Positions 42,883-52,427 of a DNA stretch of 64,000 bases are shown piece by piece (the stretch's first letter is position 1; every line of letters starts with the position of its first letter). The notes beneath the pieces are model-generated. The model searched no databases. It saw only the letters and a list, made by a program, of their open reading frames with translations, and was not told where the DNA came from. This DNA is from Solirhodobacter olei (GTDB lineage: Bacteria; Pseudomonadota; Alphaproteobacteria; Rhodobacterales; Rhodobacteraceae), in contig NZ_RRYH01000002.1 in assembly GCF_004010155.1 (NCBI RefSeq), positions 1 through 64,000 of the forward strand. The letters run 5' to 3'. The translations under genes were made by a program, and so were the position numbers.

Positions 42883-44244
42883 CTAGCCCGCGCCGAACAT
42901 GTCACCCACGAAGGCGGTGAGGTCGGCCATCTCGCGCAGCCTCATTCCCTCGCCACCGCCGATCTTCGACCGTGCGGGCGCGATGGCTGTGGTGAAACCA
43001 AGTTTTCGCGCTTCTTTCAACCTGTTTTCGGTCTGGCCCACCGGACGAAGCGCGCCGGAGAGAGAGATTTCGCCGAAAACCACGCATTCTGGCGGAAGTG
43101 CAACATCTTCGCGGGCCGAGAGCAGGGCTGCGGCCACGGCCAGGTCGGCGGCGGGTTCGGTGACCTTCATCCCCCCGGCGACGTTCAGGAAAACGTCGAG
43201 CCCGGCGAAGGGGACGGCGCAGCGGGCCTCGAGCACGGCGAGGATGGTGGAGAGCCGGCCGCTATCGAGCCCGACGACCGTGCGGCGCGGCGTGCCGAGG
43301 GTGGAGGGGGTGACGAGGGCCTGGATCTCGGTCAGCACCGGCCGCGTGCCTTCGATGCCTGCGAAAACAGCCGAGCCGGGGCTGGCCTGGCCGCGTTCGG
43401 AGAGGAACAGCGCCGAGGGGTTGTGAACCTCGGCGAGGCCGGCGCCGGTCATCTCGAAGACGCCGATCTCGTCGGCGGCGCCGAAGCGGTTCTTCACCGC
43501 GCGCAGGATGCGGAACTGGTGGCCGCGTTCGCCCTCGAAGTAGAGGACGGTGTCGACCATGTGTTCGACCACGCGCGGGCCGGCGATCTGGCCCTCCTTG
43601 GTGACATGGCCGACCAGGATGACGGAGGTGCCCCGGCGCTTGGCGAAGCTCACCAATTCGTGCGCGGAGGCGCGGACCTGGGAGACGGATCCCGGCGCGC
43701 TTTCGACCGTGTCGGACCAGAGCGTCTGGATCGAATCGATCACGGCGAGGTCGGGGCGCTCTGCGTCGAGCGTGGTCAGGATGTCGCGAAGATTGGTTTC
43801 GGTTCCGAGCCTTACCGGCGCATCCGACAGCCCGAGGCGCTGCGCGCGCATGCGGATCTGGGCGGAGGCTTCCTCGCCCGAGAGGTAGAGGCAGCTGAGC
43901 CCCGCACGGGCGAAGGCGGCGGCGGCCTGCAGCAGAAGCGTCGACTTGCCGATGCCGGGATCGCCGCCGACGAGGATGGCGGAGCCCTCGACGAGGCCGC
44001 CGCCCAGCGTGCGGTCGAATTCGCTGAGGGCCGAGGCGGTGCGGGGCGGGGGCGCGTCGCTGGTGGCGAGCGTGCCGAGCGGGATGGAGCGGCCCTTGGC
44101 GGTCAGCGCGCGGGCCCCGGGGCCGGCGGAGAGCGGCGCCTCCTCGACGATGGTGTTCCAGGCGCCGCAGGCGTCGCAGCGGCCGGCCCATTTCGAATGG
44201 GCGGCGCCGCAGGCGGTGCAGGAGAAGAGCATCGGCTTGGCCAT
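42883..44244 (-). CDS. radA: DNA repair protein RadA (Sms)
   Basis: The 453-residue RecA-like helicase or branch-migration factor has an N-terminal zinc finger with Cys9, 12, 23 and 26 (SCTACGAAHSKWAGRCDACGAW), Walker A GGDPGIGKSTLLL, the RadA-specific KNRFG motif (VKNRFGAADEIG) and a C-terminal Lon-type domain (GGMKVTEPAADLAVAAALLS). Length is standard. It is probably co-transcribed with cvpA. Confidence 0.95.
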   Translation of the reverse strand: MAKPMLFSCTACGAAHSKWAGRCDACGAWNTIVEEAPLSAGPGARALTAKGRSIPLGTLATSDAPPPRTASALSEFDRTLGGGLVEGSAILVGGDPGIGKSTLLLQAAAAFARAGLSCLYLSGEEASAQIRMRAQRLGLSDAPVRLGTETNLRDILTTLDAERPDLAVIDSIQTLWSDTVESAPGSVSQVRASAHELVSFAKRRGTSVILVGHVTKEGQIAGPRVVEHMVDTVLYFEGERGHQFRILRAVKNRFGAADEIGVFEMTGAGLAEVHNPSALFLSERGQASPGSAVFAGIEGTRPVLTEIQALVTPSTLGTPRRTVVGLDSGRLSTILAVLEARCAVPFAGLDVFLNVAGGMKVTEPAADLAVAAALLSAREDVALPPECVVFGEISLSGALRPVGQTENRLKEARKLGFTTAIAPARSKIGGGEGMRLREMADLTAFVGDMFGAG

Positions 44245-44380
44245 GGCCCTTGATGCCCGAGCGGCGCGGCGGGGGCAAGCGGCGCAGAGGGTTAAGGCGG
44301 GGTTAATGGGTCGACGGGTCGTGGCGGGGCATTGCGTGAGGAGAGGCGGGCAAGTGGCTGGCGTGGAGAGGAAAAACGGG

Positions 44381-44435
44381 GTGCCGATTCAGCACTGGTT
44401 TGGCACCGCTTTCGCACCGTAACTGTACCGTATTT
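44381..44435. repeat. 11-bp tandem array, consensus GCACCGNTTTN (second site)
   Basis: Five adjoining 11-mers read GTGCCGATTCA, GCACTGGTTTG, GCACCGCTTTC, GCACCGTAACT and GTACCGTATTT. The array lies 137-191 bp upstream of the radA start. It shares the motif and period with 33623-33666, including a 17-bp exact match. Confidence 0.65.
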
Positions 44436-44616
44436 CGGAACGTTGGGTGTTGCGCGGTGAGCAGGGGCAGTGGCCGTCCGCGGGTTGGCGCTCGCGGCAG
44501 GCGGGGTCTGTCCGTTTATGGCTTAAAGAACCCCTTCGGGTTGCCGGGGCGGCGAGGCACCAGTAGCGCCCGCCCTTGGGGGCGGACGGGCGCTGGCCCG
44601 GCGGCGCTGCGCACCG

Positions 44617-44648
44617 CTGTTTCGGGCCGAAGGGAGTATTTCGGCCCG
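44617..44648 (-). terminator. Extragenic repeat copy 2, forming a hairpin after the PqiA-like gene
   Basis: CGGGCCGA (44623-44630) and TCGGCCCG (44641-44648) make a perfect 8-bp stem with a 10-nt loop containing GGGAGTATT. It lies 16 bp after the stop at 44665. The sequence from 44617 matches 48470-48498 at 26 of 29 bases. Confidence 0.6.
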
Positions 44649-44664
44649 GGAGGCGCGGCAGGGG

Positions 44665-45099
44665 TCAGCGCTTCGGTGTTGCCAGCGCGATGAGCATCGA
44701 GGCGAGGATGCAGCCGGTGAAGAGGTAGAGGCCCCAGGCGGTCTCGATCCGCGCCATGCCGGCGCCCTTCACCACGACGATGTAAAGCGCGATCAGGAAG
44801 ACGTCGGCCATGGCGAGGCGCCCGAGCAGGTGCATCGCGGGCAGGACGCGGGGCGAGAGGAGCCGCGCGTGGATCAGGGCGAGGCCGATGGTCTTGAGGT
44901 ACGGCGCGACGATCGCCAGCACCGTCACCAGCAGCGCCAGCGCGATATCCGTGCGCCAGAGCGATCGCAGGCCGGTCAGCACCGAGATCTCGTGCAGTCC
45001 GAAAAGCGGCAGCAGCCCGGCGCGCAGCAGCGGCGCGTACCAGGAGACCGGGAACAGGACGAGAAGCGCCAGGTTGGCGATGCGCAGCAGACGGGTCAT
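44665..45099 (-). CDS. Single-domain PqiA-family membrane protein
   Basis: The 144-residue protein has four membrane segments. GLLPLFGLHEISVLTGLRSLW and VAPYLKTIGLALIHARLLSP match the paraquat-inducible protein A domain. E. coli PqiA has two such domains and works with PqiB/PqiC in lipid transfer; this has one, and no PqiB is near. AGAAGAGG before the ATG forms part of a short variant of the extragenic repeat. Confidence 0.8.
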   Translation of the reverse strand: MTRLLRIANLALLVLFPVSWYAPLLRAGLLPLFGLHEISVLTGLRSLWRTDIALALLVTVLAIVAPYLKTIGLALIHARLLSPRVLPAMHLLGRLAMADVFLIALYIVVVKGAGMARIETAWGLYLFTGCILASMLIALATPKR

Positions 45100-45139
45100 G
45101 GCCTCTTCTGGCCGAAACGCCCCCGACGCGCAACGCCGC

Positions 45140-45574
45140 CTATTGGATGCCGTTGGCCTGCTGCACGGCGCGGATATAGGCCACGATCATCTTCACGTCG
45201 CCGTCGGTCAGCCCGGGCACCGGCGGCATGTCGCCGAAGCGCCAGTGATGCGCCCGCACCCCGTAGCGCACCGCGCGCAGGAAGGCCGCGTCGCCATGAT
45301 GGCCGGGGCGGTAGTAGGGATGGATGAGCGGCGGCCCAATGCCCTCGCGCCCGCCCGCATCCGGCCCGTGGCAGGCGGCGCAGGTCGCCGCGAAGATGCG
45401 CTGGCCGGTCCTGGCCATGTCGCCGAGGCCCTCCGGCGGGGTGACGCTGACGATGGGCGCGCCGCGTGCGGTCTCGGCCCGCGAGGCGGTGGGATCGGCG
45501 GCCCCCAGGGCAAGGGCTGTGGCGGTGGCGGCAAGGCTGGCGAGCACGAGGCCCGCGGCGGCGGTTCTGGGCAT
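45140..45574 (-). CDS. Periplasmic class I cytochrome c
   Basis: The 144-residue protein has an N-terminal signal peptide (AAAGLVLASLAATATALALG) and one haem site CAACH (Cys65, Cys68, His69). The likely sixth ligand is Met in FGDMPPVPG. The fold matches small electron-carrier cytochromes such as those beside oxidases. No clear partner oxidase or dehydrogenase is adjacent. It is followed by the PqiA-like gene 40 bp later on the same strand. Confidence 0.88.
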   Translation of the reverse strand: MPRTAAAGLVLASLAATATALALGAADPTASRAETARGAPIVSVTPPEGLGDMARTGQRIFAATCAACHGPDAGGREGIGPPLIHPYYRPGHHGDAAFLRAVRYGVRAHHWRFGDMPPVPGLTDGDVKMIVAYIRAVQQANGIQ

Positions 45575-45681
45575 GAATCATCCGGTTTGAACGGGCGCCC
45601 TGGGGCGCGATACGGCCCGTCTTCTGCCTGGCTTCCAGCACTGGAAGGCAAGCGAAAATCACGCCGCCGTGATCATTTGTC

Positions 45682-45699
45682 CCGCCGCGGGGACGGCGG
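45682..45699 (-). terminator. Hairpin after mlaF
   Basis: CCGCCG (45682-45687) and CGGCGG (45694-45699) pair around a 6-nt loop just after the mlaF stop (45708). No T-run follows, so this is tentative. Confidence 0.35.
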
Positions 45700-45707
45700 C
45701 CCCGGGA

Positions 45708-46454
45708 CTAGCGGACGGATTCGATCGGGCCCTCGGCCCGGCCGTGGATGAACTGGTCTAGGTAAGGGTCTGACGAGGCGTCCATTTCTCCAACCGGCCC
45801 GGTCCAGCGCACCAGACCGCCATGCAGCATTGCCACGCGGTCGGCGATGGCGCGGACCGAGGTCATGTCATGGGTGATGGTCATCGCGGTCACGCCCATC
45901 TCCACCACGATCTCGCGGATCAGGGCGTTGATGACGCCGGCCATGATCGGGTCGAGGCCGGTCGTCGGCTCGTCGAAGAAGATGATCTCGGGCTCGGCGG
46001 CGATGGCGCGGGCGAGGCCGACGCGCTTCTGCATGCCGCCGGAAAGCTCGGCCGGGAAGAGGTCGGCCACCTCGGGCTTGAGGCCGACGCGGCGGAGCTT
46101 CTCGATCGCGACCTCGCGCGCCTCGGCCTTGGGGCGCTTCTGGGCGCCGCGCAGCAGGCGGAAGGCGACGTTCTGCCAGACGGTCAGCGAATCGAAGAGC
46201 GCGGCGCCCTGGAAGAGCATGCCGAAGCGGGCCAGGAAGGCGTCGCGGTCGGCGCGGGTCACGTCCTCGCCGTCGATCTCGATCCTGCCGCGTTCGGGCG
46301 TGACGAGGCCGAGGATGCATTTCAGCAGCACAGACTTGCCGGTGCCGGAGCCGCCGATGATCACCATGCTCTCGCCCGTCGGGATGGTGAGGTTCACCCC
46401 CTGGAGGACCTTGTTGGCCCCGAAGGACTTATGGACATCGCTCAGCGTGATCAT
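45708..46454 (-). CDS. mlaF: Mla-type lipid ABC transporter ATP-binding protein (MlaF-like)
   Basis: The 248-residue ATPase has Walker A GGSGTGKSV, signature LSGGMQKRVGLARA, Walker B IIFFDEPTTGLDP and switch His in ITHDM. GMLFQGAALFDSLTVWQNVAF is typical of MlaF/Ttg2A. It energises phospholipid (or related hydrophobic) transport between the membranes together with MlaE. The start overlaps mlaE by 4 bp. MlaD, MlaC and MlaB are not encoded next to it. Confidence 0.9.
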   Translation of the reverse strand: MITLSDVHKSFGANKVLQGVNLTIPTGESMVIIGGSGTGKSVLLKCILGLVTPERGRIEIDGEDVTRADRDAFLARFGMLFQGAALFDSLTVWQNVAFRLLRGAQKRPKAEAREVAIEKLRRVGLKPEVADLFPAELSGGMQKRVGLARAIAAEPEIIFFDEPTTGLDPIMAGVINALIREIVVEMGVTAMTITHDMTSVRAIADRVAMLHGGLVRWTGPVGEMDASSDPYLDQFIHGRAEGPIESVR

Positions 46455-47233
46455 TGCGCGAAAAACAGGGTTGTGAGCAGGTAGTTGGAGGCGAGGATCA
46501 GGATCGATGCGGCGACCACGGCCGCCTTGGTGGCGGTACCCACCCCCTGGGCGCCGCGGCCGGAGTTCATGCCGTAGTAGCAGCCCATCAGGGTGACGAG
46601 GAAGCCGAAGACCGCGCCCTTGATGAGGCCGGAGGTCACGTCCCAGGTCTGCAGGTAGTCGATGGTGTTCTTCAGGTAGGCCGACGAGTTGAAGCCGAGG
46701 CGGTTCACGCCGACGACATAACCCCCGAAGATGCCGATCGCGTCGCCCACCGCGACGAGGATCGGCACGGCGATCGTGCCGGCCAGCACGCGCGGCACGG
46801 TGAGGTATTTCATCGGGTTGGTCGAGAGGGTCACCAGCGCGTCGATCTGCTCGGTCACCTTCATGGTGCCGATCTCGGCCGCGATGGAGGAGGCGACGCG
46901 GGCGGCGACCATCAGCCCGCCCAGAACCGGCCCCAGCTCGCGCGCCATGCCGATGGCGACGATGGAGGGGACGACCGACTCGGCATTGAAGCGCGCGCCG
47001 CCGGAATAGATCTGCAGCGCCAGCGCGCCGCCGGTGAAGAAGGCCGTCATGCCGACCACGGGCAGGGAGAAGTAGCCGACCTGCATCAGAGCCGTCAGGA
47101 ACTCGCGCCAGTAGAAGGGCGGGCGGACGAGGTTCGCGACGGTCGAGGCGGCGAAGAGCGTGGCCCGGCCGATGCCGGCGAGGAAGCCCAGCGTCAGCCG
47201 CCCGGTGATGGAGAGGGGGCGGGTCAGGATCAC
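46451..47233 (-). CDS. mlaE: Mla-type lipid ABC transporter permease (MlaE-like)
   Basis: The 260-residue MlaE-family permease has the hallmark segments [39 protein letters not shown] and [26 protein letters not shown]. About five membrane segments are visible. The start is GTG 47233, overlapping the alr stop by 4 bp, so alr-mlaE-mlaF is one operon. Confidence 0.92.
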   Translation of the reverse strand: MILTRPLSITGRLTLGFLAGIGRATLFAASTVANLVRPPFYWREFLTALMQVGYFSLPVVGMTAFFTGGALALQIYSGGARFNAESVVPSIVAIGMARELGPVLGGLMVAARVASSIAAEIGTMKVTEQIDALVTLSTNPMKYLTVPRVLAGTIAVPILVAVGDAIGIFGGYVVGVNRLGFNSSAYLKNTIDYLQTWDVTSGLIKGAVFGFLVTLMGCYYGMNSGRGAQGVGTATKAAVVAASILILASNYLLTTLFFAQ

Positions 47234-48279
47234 GCCTGCGCTCCGCCGTAGCGGCGCGTGTAGCGCGGGCCGAGGGAGGTGAGTATCTCGTATCCTATGG
47301 TGCCTGCCTCCGATGCCAGGGCGTCGATGGTCTGTTCCGGGCAGATCAGGTCCAGCTCGCGCGGCGGCTCGTCAAGATGGGTGACGTCGACGGTGATCAG
47401 GTCCATCGAGATGCGGCCGGCGACGGGGCAGGGCGTCTCTCCCGCCCAGAGCGTGGCGCGGCCCGAGAGCGCGCGCAGGATCCCGTCGGCATAGCCGGCG
47501 GAGACGGTGGCGATGCTGGCGGGATGCTCCGCCGTCCAGGTGCAGCCGTAGCCGACGCTTTCGCCCGGCTCCAGCATACGGGTCTGCACGACCGGCAGCG
47601 TCAGCCGCAGCACCGGGCGGGCGGCGGCGAAGGGCATGCCGCCGTAAAGCCCGATGCCGGGGCGGGTCAGGTCGAAGTGATACTGCGGGCCCAGCAGGAT
47701 CCCGCCTGTGGCCGAGAGCGAGCGGGGCACGTTGGTGCCGTCGGTCATGGCGTGGAAGTTCGCCAGCTGCCGGGCGTTCATCGGGTGGCCCGGCTCGTCG
47801 GCGCAGGCGAGATGCGACATCAGCAGTTCCGGCTTCAGCGGCAGCACGATCTCGGCCACGGCGGCCCATTCGTCGGGCTCCATCCCCAGCCGGTTCATGC
47901 CGGTGTCGAGCTGGATGCCGAAGGGATGGTCGGGCAGCGCCTCCAGATGCCGGGTCATCTGGTCGAGCGAGTTCAGCATCGGCGTCAGGTCGAGATCGCC
48001 GATCATCTCGGTGTCGCCCGCCATGTGGCCGGAGAAGATGCAGATCTGCGGACCGGGGCCGAGGGCCTGGCGGACCTCCGCGCCTTCCTCGGCGAGGGCG
48101 ACGAAGAAGCGGCGCGCGCCGGCGCGGGCAAGCGCGCGGGCGACGCGGCCTGCGCCGAGGCCATAGGCGTCGGCCTTGACGACCGCACCGGTCTGGGTCG
48201 CCTGGTCTGTCAACCGGTCGAGGGCCCGCCAGTTCTCGGCGATGGCGTCGAGGTCGATGGTCAGCGTCGCGGTGCTCAT
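47230..48279 (-). CDS. alr: Alanine racemase
   Basis: The 349-residue PLP enzyme makes D-alanine for peptidoglycan. Lys35 in [10 protein letters not shown] binds PLP, and the Tyr in [10 protein letters not shown] is the second catalytic base. The N-terminal barrel and C-terminal beta domain are complete. ATG 48279 begins [17 protein letters not shown] as usual, though no good ribosome site precedes it; the 5' flank is a run of 11-mer repeats. The frame stays open far upstream but is not coding there. Confidence 0.93.
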   Translation of the reverse strand: MSTATLTIDLDAIAENWRALDRLTDQATQTGAVVKADAYGLGAGRVARALARAGARRFFVALAEEGAEVRQALGPGPQICIFSGHMAGDTEMIGDLDLTPMLNSLDQMTRHLEALPDHPFGIQLDTGMNRLGMEPDEWAAVAEIVLPLKPELLMSHLACADEPGHPMNARQLANFHAMTDGTNVPRSLSATGGILLGPQYHFDLTRPGIGLYGGMPFAAARPVLRLTLPVVQTRMLEPGESVGYGCTWTAEHPASIATVSAGYADGILRALSGRATLWAGETPCPVAGRISMDLITVDVTHLDEPPRELDLICPEQTIDALASEAGTIGYEILTSLGPRYTRRYGGAQA

Positions 48280-48285
48280 GCGCTC

Positions 48286-48322
48286 GGTCGGGGCTCGTTT
48301 GGTCGGGGCTCGGTCGGGGCTC
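48286..48322. repeat. Three copies of GGTCGGGGCTC upstream of alr
   Basis: Exact copies lie at 48286-48296, 48301-48311 and 48312-48322, the last two directly adjoining. They start 7 bp from the alr ATG and would be in its 5' leader as GAGCCCCGACC. Confidence 0.7.
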
Positions 48323-48469
48323 GGGTGCCGCGAAGCCGGCCGCGGGGGGATGGCCGGGCGGGCAGCGGATCGTGGCGCCCGTTTTGACAGGCGGGGGCGC
48401 AAGGTCAAGTAGAAACGGGTTGAGGGCGAGGGGGAGGAGCGGGCGCCGGCCCGGTGGGGTGCGCGCGGC

Positions 48470-48499
48470 GCTGTTTCGGGCCGAAGGGCGTATTTGGGC
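48470..48499 (+). repeat. Extragenic repeat copy 3
   Basis: The element contains CTGTTTCGGGCCGAAGGG followed by CGTATTTGGGC, nearly identical to 44617-44645. It lies in the divergent alr/YfgM-like gap, so here it does not follow a gene end. Confidence 0.6.
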
Positions 48500-48621
48500 A
48501 AAGACGAAGCGGCAGGCGGGAAGGGCCCGGGGCGGGGCTTGGCAAGGCCGCGGGCTTGCGTGTAAGACGGGCCGGACCTGCCGGGGCGCCCCGGCGGCCG
48601 GCGACAGACGAAAGAAGGCCC

Positions 48622-49275
48622 ATGAGCGAGAGTGACAGCTTCATCGAAGAGGTGACCGAAGAGGTCCGCCGCGACCGGCTTTTCGCTCTGTTCAAGAAAT
48701 ACGGCTGGATCGCCATCCTCGCCATCCTGCTGATCGTCGGCACCACCGGCTACCGCGAATGGGTCAAGGCCCAGAACGACCTGGCCGCGCGCCGCTTCGG
48801 CGATGCCGTGAGCACCGCCCAGGCCGTCTCCGACCCCGCCAAGCGCGTCACGGCGCTGGAGGCGATCAAGGCCAGTGGCGACCGCGCCGACGTGCTCGAT
48901 TTCCTCGTCGCGTCCGCCGCGGTGGAGGCCAAGGACACCAAGGCCGCGCTCGCCGCGCTCGACAAGGTGGCGAACGACGCCTCTGCCCCGCAGACCTTCC
49001 GCGACCTGGCCGAGCTGAAGCGCGTGCTGATCGCGGGCGACAGCATGCCCGCGGCGCAGCGCAAGACCGCGCTGGAAAGCCTCGCCCAGGCCGGCCGGCC
49101 CTATCGGCCGCTGGCGCTGGAGCAGCTGGCGCTGATGAAGGTCAAGGCCGGCGACAAGGCCGGGGCCCTGAAGGCGTTCAAGGAGCTTTTGCAGGAGCCC
49201 GACAACACCGCGGGCTTGCGTCGGCGGGCGACTGAGATGATTGTCGCCCTGGGGGGCAACCCAGCCGGGAAATGA
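48622..49275 (+). CDS. YfgM-like tetratricopeptide-type membrane protein
   Basis: The 217-residue protein has an N-terminal cytoplasmic stretch ([26 protein letters not shown]), one membrane helix ([15 protein letters not shown]), and an Ala-rich periplasmic helical-repeat region. This matches the YfgM-like family, which in E. coli associates with the Sec translocon and periplasmic chaperones and is encoded beside bamB and der, as here. AAGAAGG precedes ATG 48622. Confidence 0.87.
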   Translation: MSESDSFIEEVTEEVRRDRLFALFKKYGWIAILAILLIVGTTGYREWVKAQNDLAARRFGDAVSTAQAVSDPAKRVTALEAIKASGDRADVLDFLVASAAVEAKDTKAALAALDKVANDASAPQTFRDLAELKRVLIAGDSMPAAQRKTALESLAQAGRPYRPLALEQLALMKVKAGDKAGALKAFKELLQEPDNTAGLRRRATEMIVALGGNPAGK

Positions 49276-49345
49276 GGCGGTCCGGGGACGAAGGCTGGCC
49301 GGGGCCTGGCCGCAGAATGCCGGGCGGGAGAGGAAGGGCAGGGAC

Positions 49346-50698
49346 GTGAAACGCAAGATCGCTGTGCTGGGACTGTCGGCCTGCCTCATGGCGCTCGCCT
49401 CCTGCGGGCCCAAGCCGCTTATCCTGAAAGGCCCGCGCTTTCCCGCGCGCACGCCGCTCGACCAGGTGATGAAGGATGCCGACAAGCCGAACGCGCCGCA
49501 GCCGCAGCTGACGCCGAAGAACCGCGCGCTGCCGATCCGGCTGTCCGCGGGCGTGGCCAACGCCGACTGGCCGCAGCGCATGGGCGGGCCGACGCATCGC
49601 CTGCCGCCGCTTGCGCTTGCCACCAGCCTCACCCAGGCCTGGGAGGCGCCGATCGGCAAGGCGAACGACCGCCGCCACAAGATCACCGCGGAGCCGGTCG
49701 TCGCCGGCGGGCGGATCTTCACCATCGACAGCCGCAGCACCGTCACAGCCACCTCTACCGAGGGCAAGCGGCTGTGGAGCGCGGACCTGACGCCGGCCGG
49801 CGACCGGGCCGATGCCGCCACCGGCGGCGGGCTGGCCTATGGCGCGGGCAAGCTTTTCGTCGCCACGGGATTCGGAGAGCTGCTGGCCGTCGATCCGGCG
49901 ACCGGCCACGTGGACTGGCGCCAGAAGTTCCATTCCGCGATCAGCGGCACGCCCACGGTCGAGAACGGTATCGTCTATGTCATCACCCGCGGCTCGACCG
50001 CCTGGGCGATCGCGGCGAGCAACGGCAAGATCCGCTGGCAGCTTGACGGGACGGAGACGGTGACCGCGGTTCCGGGCGCGGCCGGTCCGGCGCTTTCGCC
50101 CCGCTGGGCGCTGCTGCCCTTCCCCTCGGGACAGCTCGTCGGCGCGCTGAAGCCGGGCGGGGCGCAGATCTGGGCCACCACGATCGCCGGGCGGCGGCTG
50201 GGGCAGGGCTATGCCTCCTTCACCGACATCACCGGCGATCCGGTGGTCGACGGCGGAACGGTCTTTGTCGGCAACGCCTCTGGCGGGGTGATGGCGCTCG
50301 ACATCAACTCCGGCAACCGGATCTGGAGCGCGCGCGAGGGCGTGGTGAGCCCGGTCTGGCCGGCGGGCGGCTCGGTCTTCCTGATCTCGGACGAGGCGAA
50401 GCTGAAGCGGCTCGACGCGGCGACGGGCGATCCGATCTGGTCGGTGCAGCTGCCCTATTACGTGCCGGTGCGGCGCGAGAAGAACCGCCGCGACATCTAT
50501 CCCGATTACGGTCCGATCCTGGCCGGCGGGCGGCTGATCGTGGCCTCCGGCAACGGGCGGATTCTGAGCTTCGACCCGGTGAACGGGCGGGAGCTGTCCT
50601 CCGTGTCGATGCCGGCGGGGGCGGCGAGCGAGCCGGTGGTGGCCGGGCGCACGCTCTATGTCGTCACCACGGACGGGAAACTTCGGGCTTTCCGCTGA
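49346..50698 (+). CDS. bamB: Outer-membrane assembly lipoprotein BamB-like
   Basis: The 450-residue protein, with GTG start 49346 after AGGAAGGG, carries a lipoprotein signal (LMALASC, Cys20) and a PQQ-type eight-bladed beta-propeller (repeats such as [23 protein letters not shown] and [17 protein letters not shown]). BamB is part of the BAM complex that inserts beta-barrel proteins. Its place between the YfgM-like gene and der is the conserved bamB context. The N-terminal linker (20-100) is longer than in E. coli. Confidence 0.92.
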   Translation: MKRKIAVLGLSACLMALASCGPKPLILKGPRFPARTPLDQVMKDADKPNAPQPQLTPKNRALPIRLSAGVANADWPQRMGGPTHRLPPLALATSLTQAWEAPIGKANDRRHKITAEPVVAGGRIFTIDSRSTVTATSTEGKRLWSADLTPAGDRADAATGGGLAYGAGKLFVATGFGELLAVDPATGHVDWRQKFHSAISGTPTVENGIVYVITRGSTAWAIAASNGKIRWQLDGTETVTAVPGAAGPALSPRWALLPFPSGQLVGALKPGGAQIWATTIAGRRLGQGYASFTDITGDPVVDGGTVFVGNASGGVMALDINSGNRIWSAREGVVSPVWPAGGSVFLISDEAKLKRLDAATGDPIWSVQLPYYVPVRREKNRRDIYPDYGPILAGGRLIVASGNGRILSFDPVNGRELSSVSMPAGAASEPVVAGRTLYVVTTDGKLRAFR

Positions 50699-50744
50699 GG
50701 CCCGAAGGGTGTAACCGGGCGCTTTCGCGGTTCCGGAGAGGTCC

Positions 50745-52223
50745 ATGAGCTTTACCCTTGCCATCGTCGGACGCCCCAATGTGGGCAAGTCGACGCTGTT
50801 CAACCGGCTGGTGGGCCGCCGGCTGGCGCTGGTCGACGACCGGCCCGGGGTGACGCGCGACCTGCGCGAGGGCGAGGCGCGGCTGGCGGACCTCCGTTTC
50901 ACCGTGATCGACACCGCGGGGCTGGAAGAGGCCACCGACGAAAGCCTGCCGGGCCGGATGCGCAAGCTGACCGAGCGGGCGGTGGAGATGGCGGATGTCT
51001 GCCTGTTCCTGATCGACGGGCGCGCCGGGGTGACGGCGGCCGACGAAGTTTTCGCTGATATTCTAAGGCGCAAGAATGCACATGTGATCCTCGGCGTGAA
51101 CAAGGCCGAGGGGCAGGCAGCCGAAGCCGGCGCGCTGGAGGCCTTCGGGCTTGGCCTCGGCGATCCGGTGCGGATGTCGGCCGAGCATGGCGAGGGGATG
51201 GACGACCTTTACCGCACGCTGCAGCCGCTGGCCGATGAATTCGCCGAGAAGGCCCGGCTCGACCCCGAGATGGCGCCGGAGGTCGATGTGGCCATTGGCG
51301 AAGAGGACGAGGACGGCGAGGAGGCGGCGGTGCCGCAGCCGACCCGCGCCAAGCCGCTGCAGATCGCAGTGATCGGGCGGCCGAACGCCGGCAAGTCGAC
51401 GCTGATCAACCGGATCGTCGGCGAGGACCGGCTGCTGACCGGGCCGGAAGCCGGGATCACCCGCGACGCGATCTCGCTTGCCGCCGACTGGGGCGGCACG
51501 CCGGTCAGGATCTTCGACACGGCGGGGATGAGGAAGCGCGCGAAAGTTACGGACAAAATTGAGAAATTATCCGTAGCGGACGGCCTTCGCGCGGTCCGGT
51601 TCGCCGAGGTGGTGGTGGTCCTGCTGGACGTCGACACGCCCTTCGAGACGCAGGACCTCCGCATCGCCGATTTCGCCGAGACCGAGGGCCGTGCCGTGGT
51701 CGTCGCGGTGAACAAGTGGGACCTCGAGGAAGACCGGCAGGGCAAGCTGGCCGAGCTGAAGACGATGTTCGAGAAGCTCCTGCCGCAGCTGCGCGGCGCG
51801 CCGCTGGTCACCGTTTCGGCGCTGACCGGGCGTGGGCTCGACCGGCTGCACGATGCGATCCTGCAGGCCTATACCACCTGGAACCGGCGGATCGGCACGG
51901 CGAAGCTGAACCAGTGGCTTTCGGCGATGACCGAGGCGCACCCGCCGCCGGCGCCGGGCGGTCGGCGAATCCGGCTGCGCTACATGACCCAGGTGAAGAC
52001 GCGGCCGCCGGGCTTCATCGTCATGTGCTCGCATCCCGAGGATCTGCCGGCGAGCTACCGGCGCTACCTCGTCAACGGGCTGCGAACGGATTTCGACCTG
52101 CCGGGGACACCGATCCGGATGACCTTCCGCAGCCAGGGCGACAAGAATCCGTTCAAGGAACGCAAGTTCCACACGCCCTCGCGGCTGAGGAAGCACACGG
52201 GGAAGCCCTCGCCCAAGCGATAG
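50745..52223 (+). CDS. der: Ribosome biogenesis GTPase Der (EngA)
   Basis: The 492-residue protein has two tandem GTPase domains: GRPNVGKST (8-16) with DTAGLEE, and GRPNAGKST with DTAGMRKR, linked by an acidic stretch ([11 protein letters not shown]). The C-terminal KH-like domain ([24 protein letters not shown]) ends in the basic tail [10 protein letters not shown]. Der acts in 50S subunit assembly. It is the third gene of the YfgM-bamB-der group. Confidence 0.96.
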   Translation: MSFTLAIVGRPNVGKSTLFNRLVGRRLALVDDRPGVTRDLREGEARLADLRFTVIDTAGLEEATDESLPGRMRKLTERAVEMADVCLFLIDGRAGVTAADEVFADILRRKNAHVILGVNKAEGQAAEAGALEAFGLGLGDPVRMSAEHGEGMDDLYRTLQPLADEFAEKARLDPEMAPEVDVAIGEEDEDGEEAAVPQPTRAKPLQIAVIGRPNAGKSTLINRIVGEDRLLTGPEAGITRDAISLAADWGGTPVRIFDTAGMRKRAKVTDKIEKLSVADGLRAVRFAEVVVVLLDVDTPFETQDLRIADFAETEGRAVVVAVNKWDLEEDRQGKLAELKTMFEKLLPQLRGAPLVTVSALTGRGLDRLHDAILQAYTTWNRRIGTAKLNQWLSAMTEAHPPPAPGGRRIRLRYMTQVKTRPPGFIVMCSHPEDLPASYRRYLVNGLRTDFDLPGTPIRMTFRSQGDKNPFKERKFHTPSRLRKHTGKPSPKR

Positions 52224-52427
52224 GAAAAAGGTGCGCAATGAATGCGTGCCCTGGGGGCTTTTCTTCTGTCCGTAAGTGTCCCGGGGGCGCAGGGGTCCTG
52301 ACCCAGCTGTCGGTTTCTGCCGTCCGATGCACCCCCGCCCAGCGGCCGCACCGGCCAATTGATCACTGTCAACGCCGCTGCCCGAGCCTTGGCGCAGGTT
52401 CCGCCATGAAGGAACGGAGGCACCGTC

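Larger units (their letters stand above)
44245..44664. other. Intergenic region upstream of radA with two repeat types
   Basis: This 420-bp gap holds the 11-bp array (44381-44435) and a copy of the extragenic repeat (44617-44648). Small frames here lack ribosome sites. The radA promoter should be inside. Confidence 0.55.
48280..48621. other. Divergent intergenic region alr / YfgM-like gene
   Basis: These 342 bp hold a tandem 11-mer next to alr (48286-48322) and a copy of the extragenic repeat (48470-48499). Promoters for both directions are expected but not resolved. Confidence 0.5.

Noticed and set aside
48280-49821. Very long minus-strand frame extending upstream of alanine racemase
   Set aside because: It overlaps the well-supported YfgM-like and bamB genes on the other strand and has no family features; it is a by-product of high GC. 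Only 47230-48279 is called as alr.
52244-52266. Possible terminator after der (GCCC-TGG-GGGC then TTTT)
   Set aside because: The stem is only 4 bp; it may work but is too weak to list.
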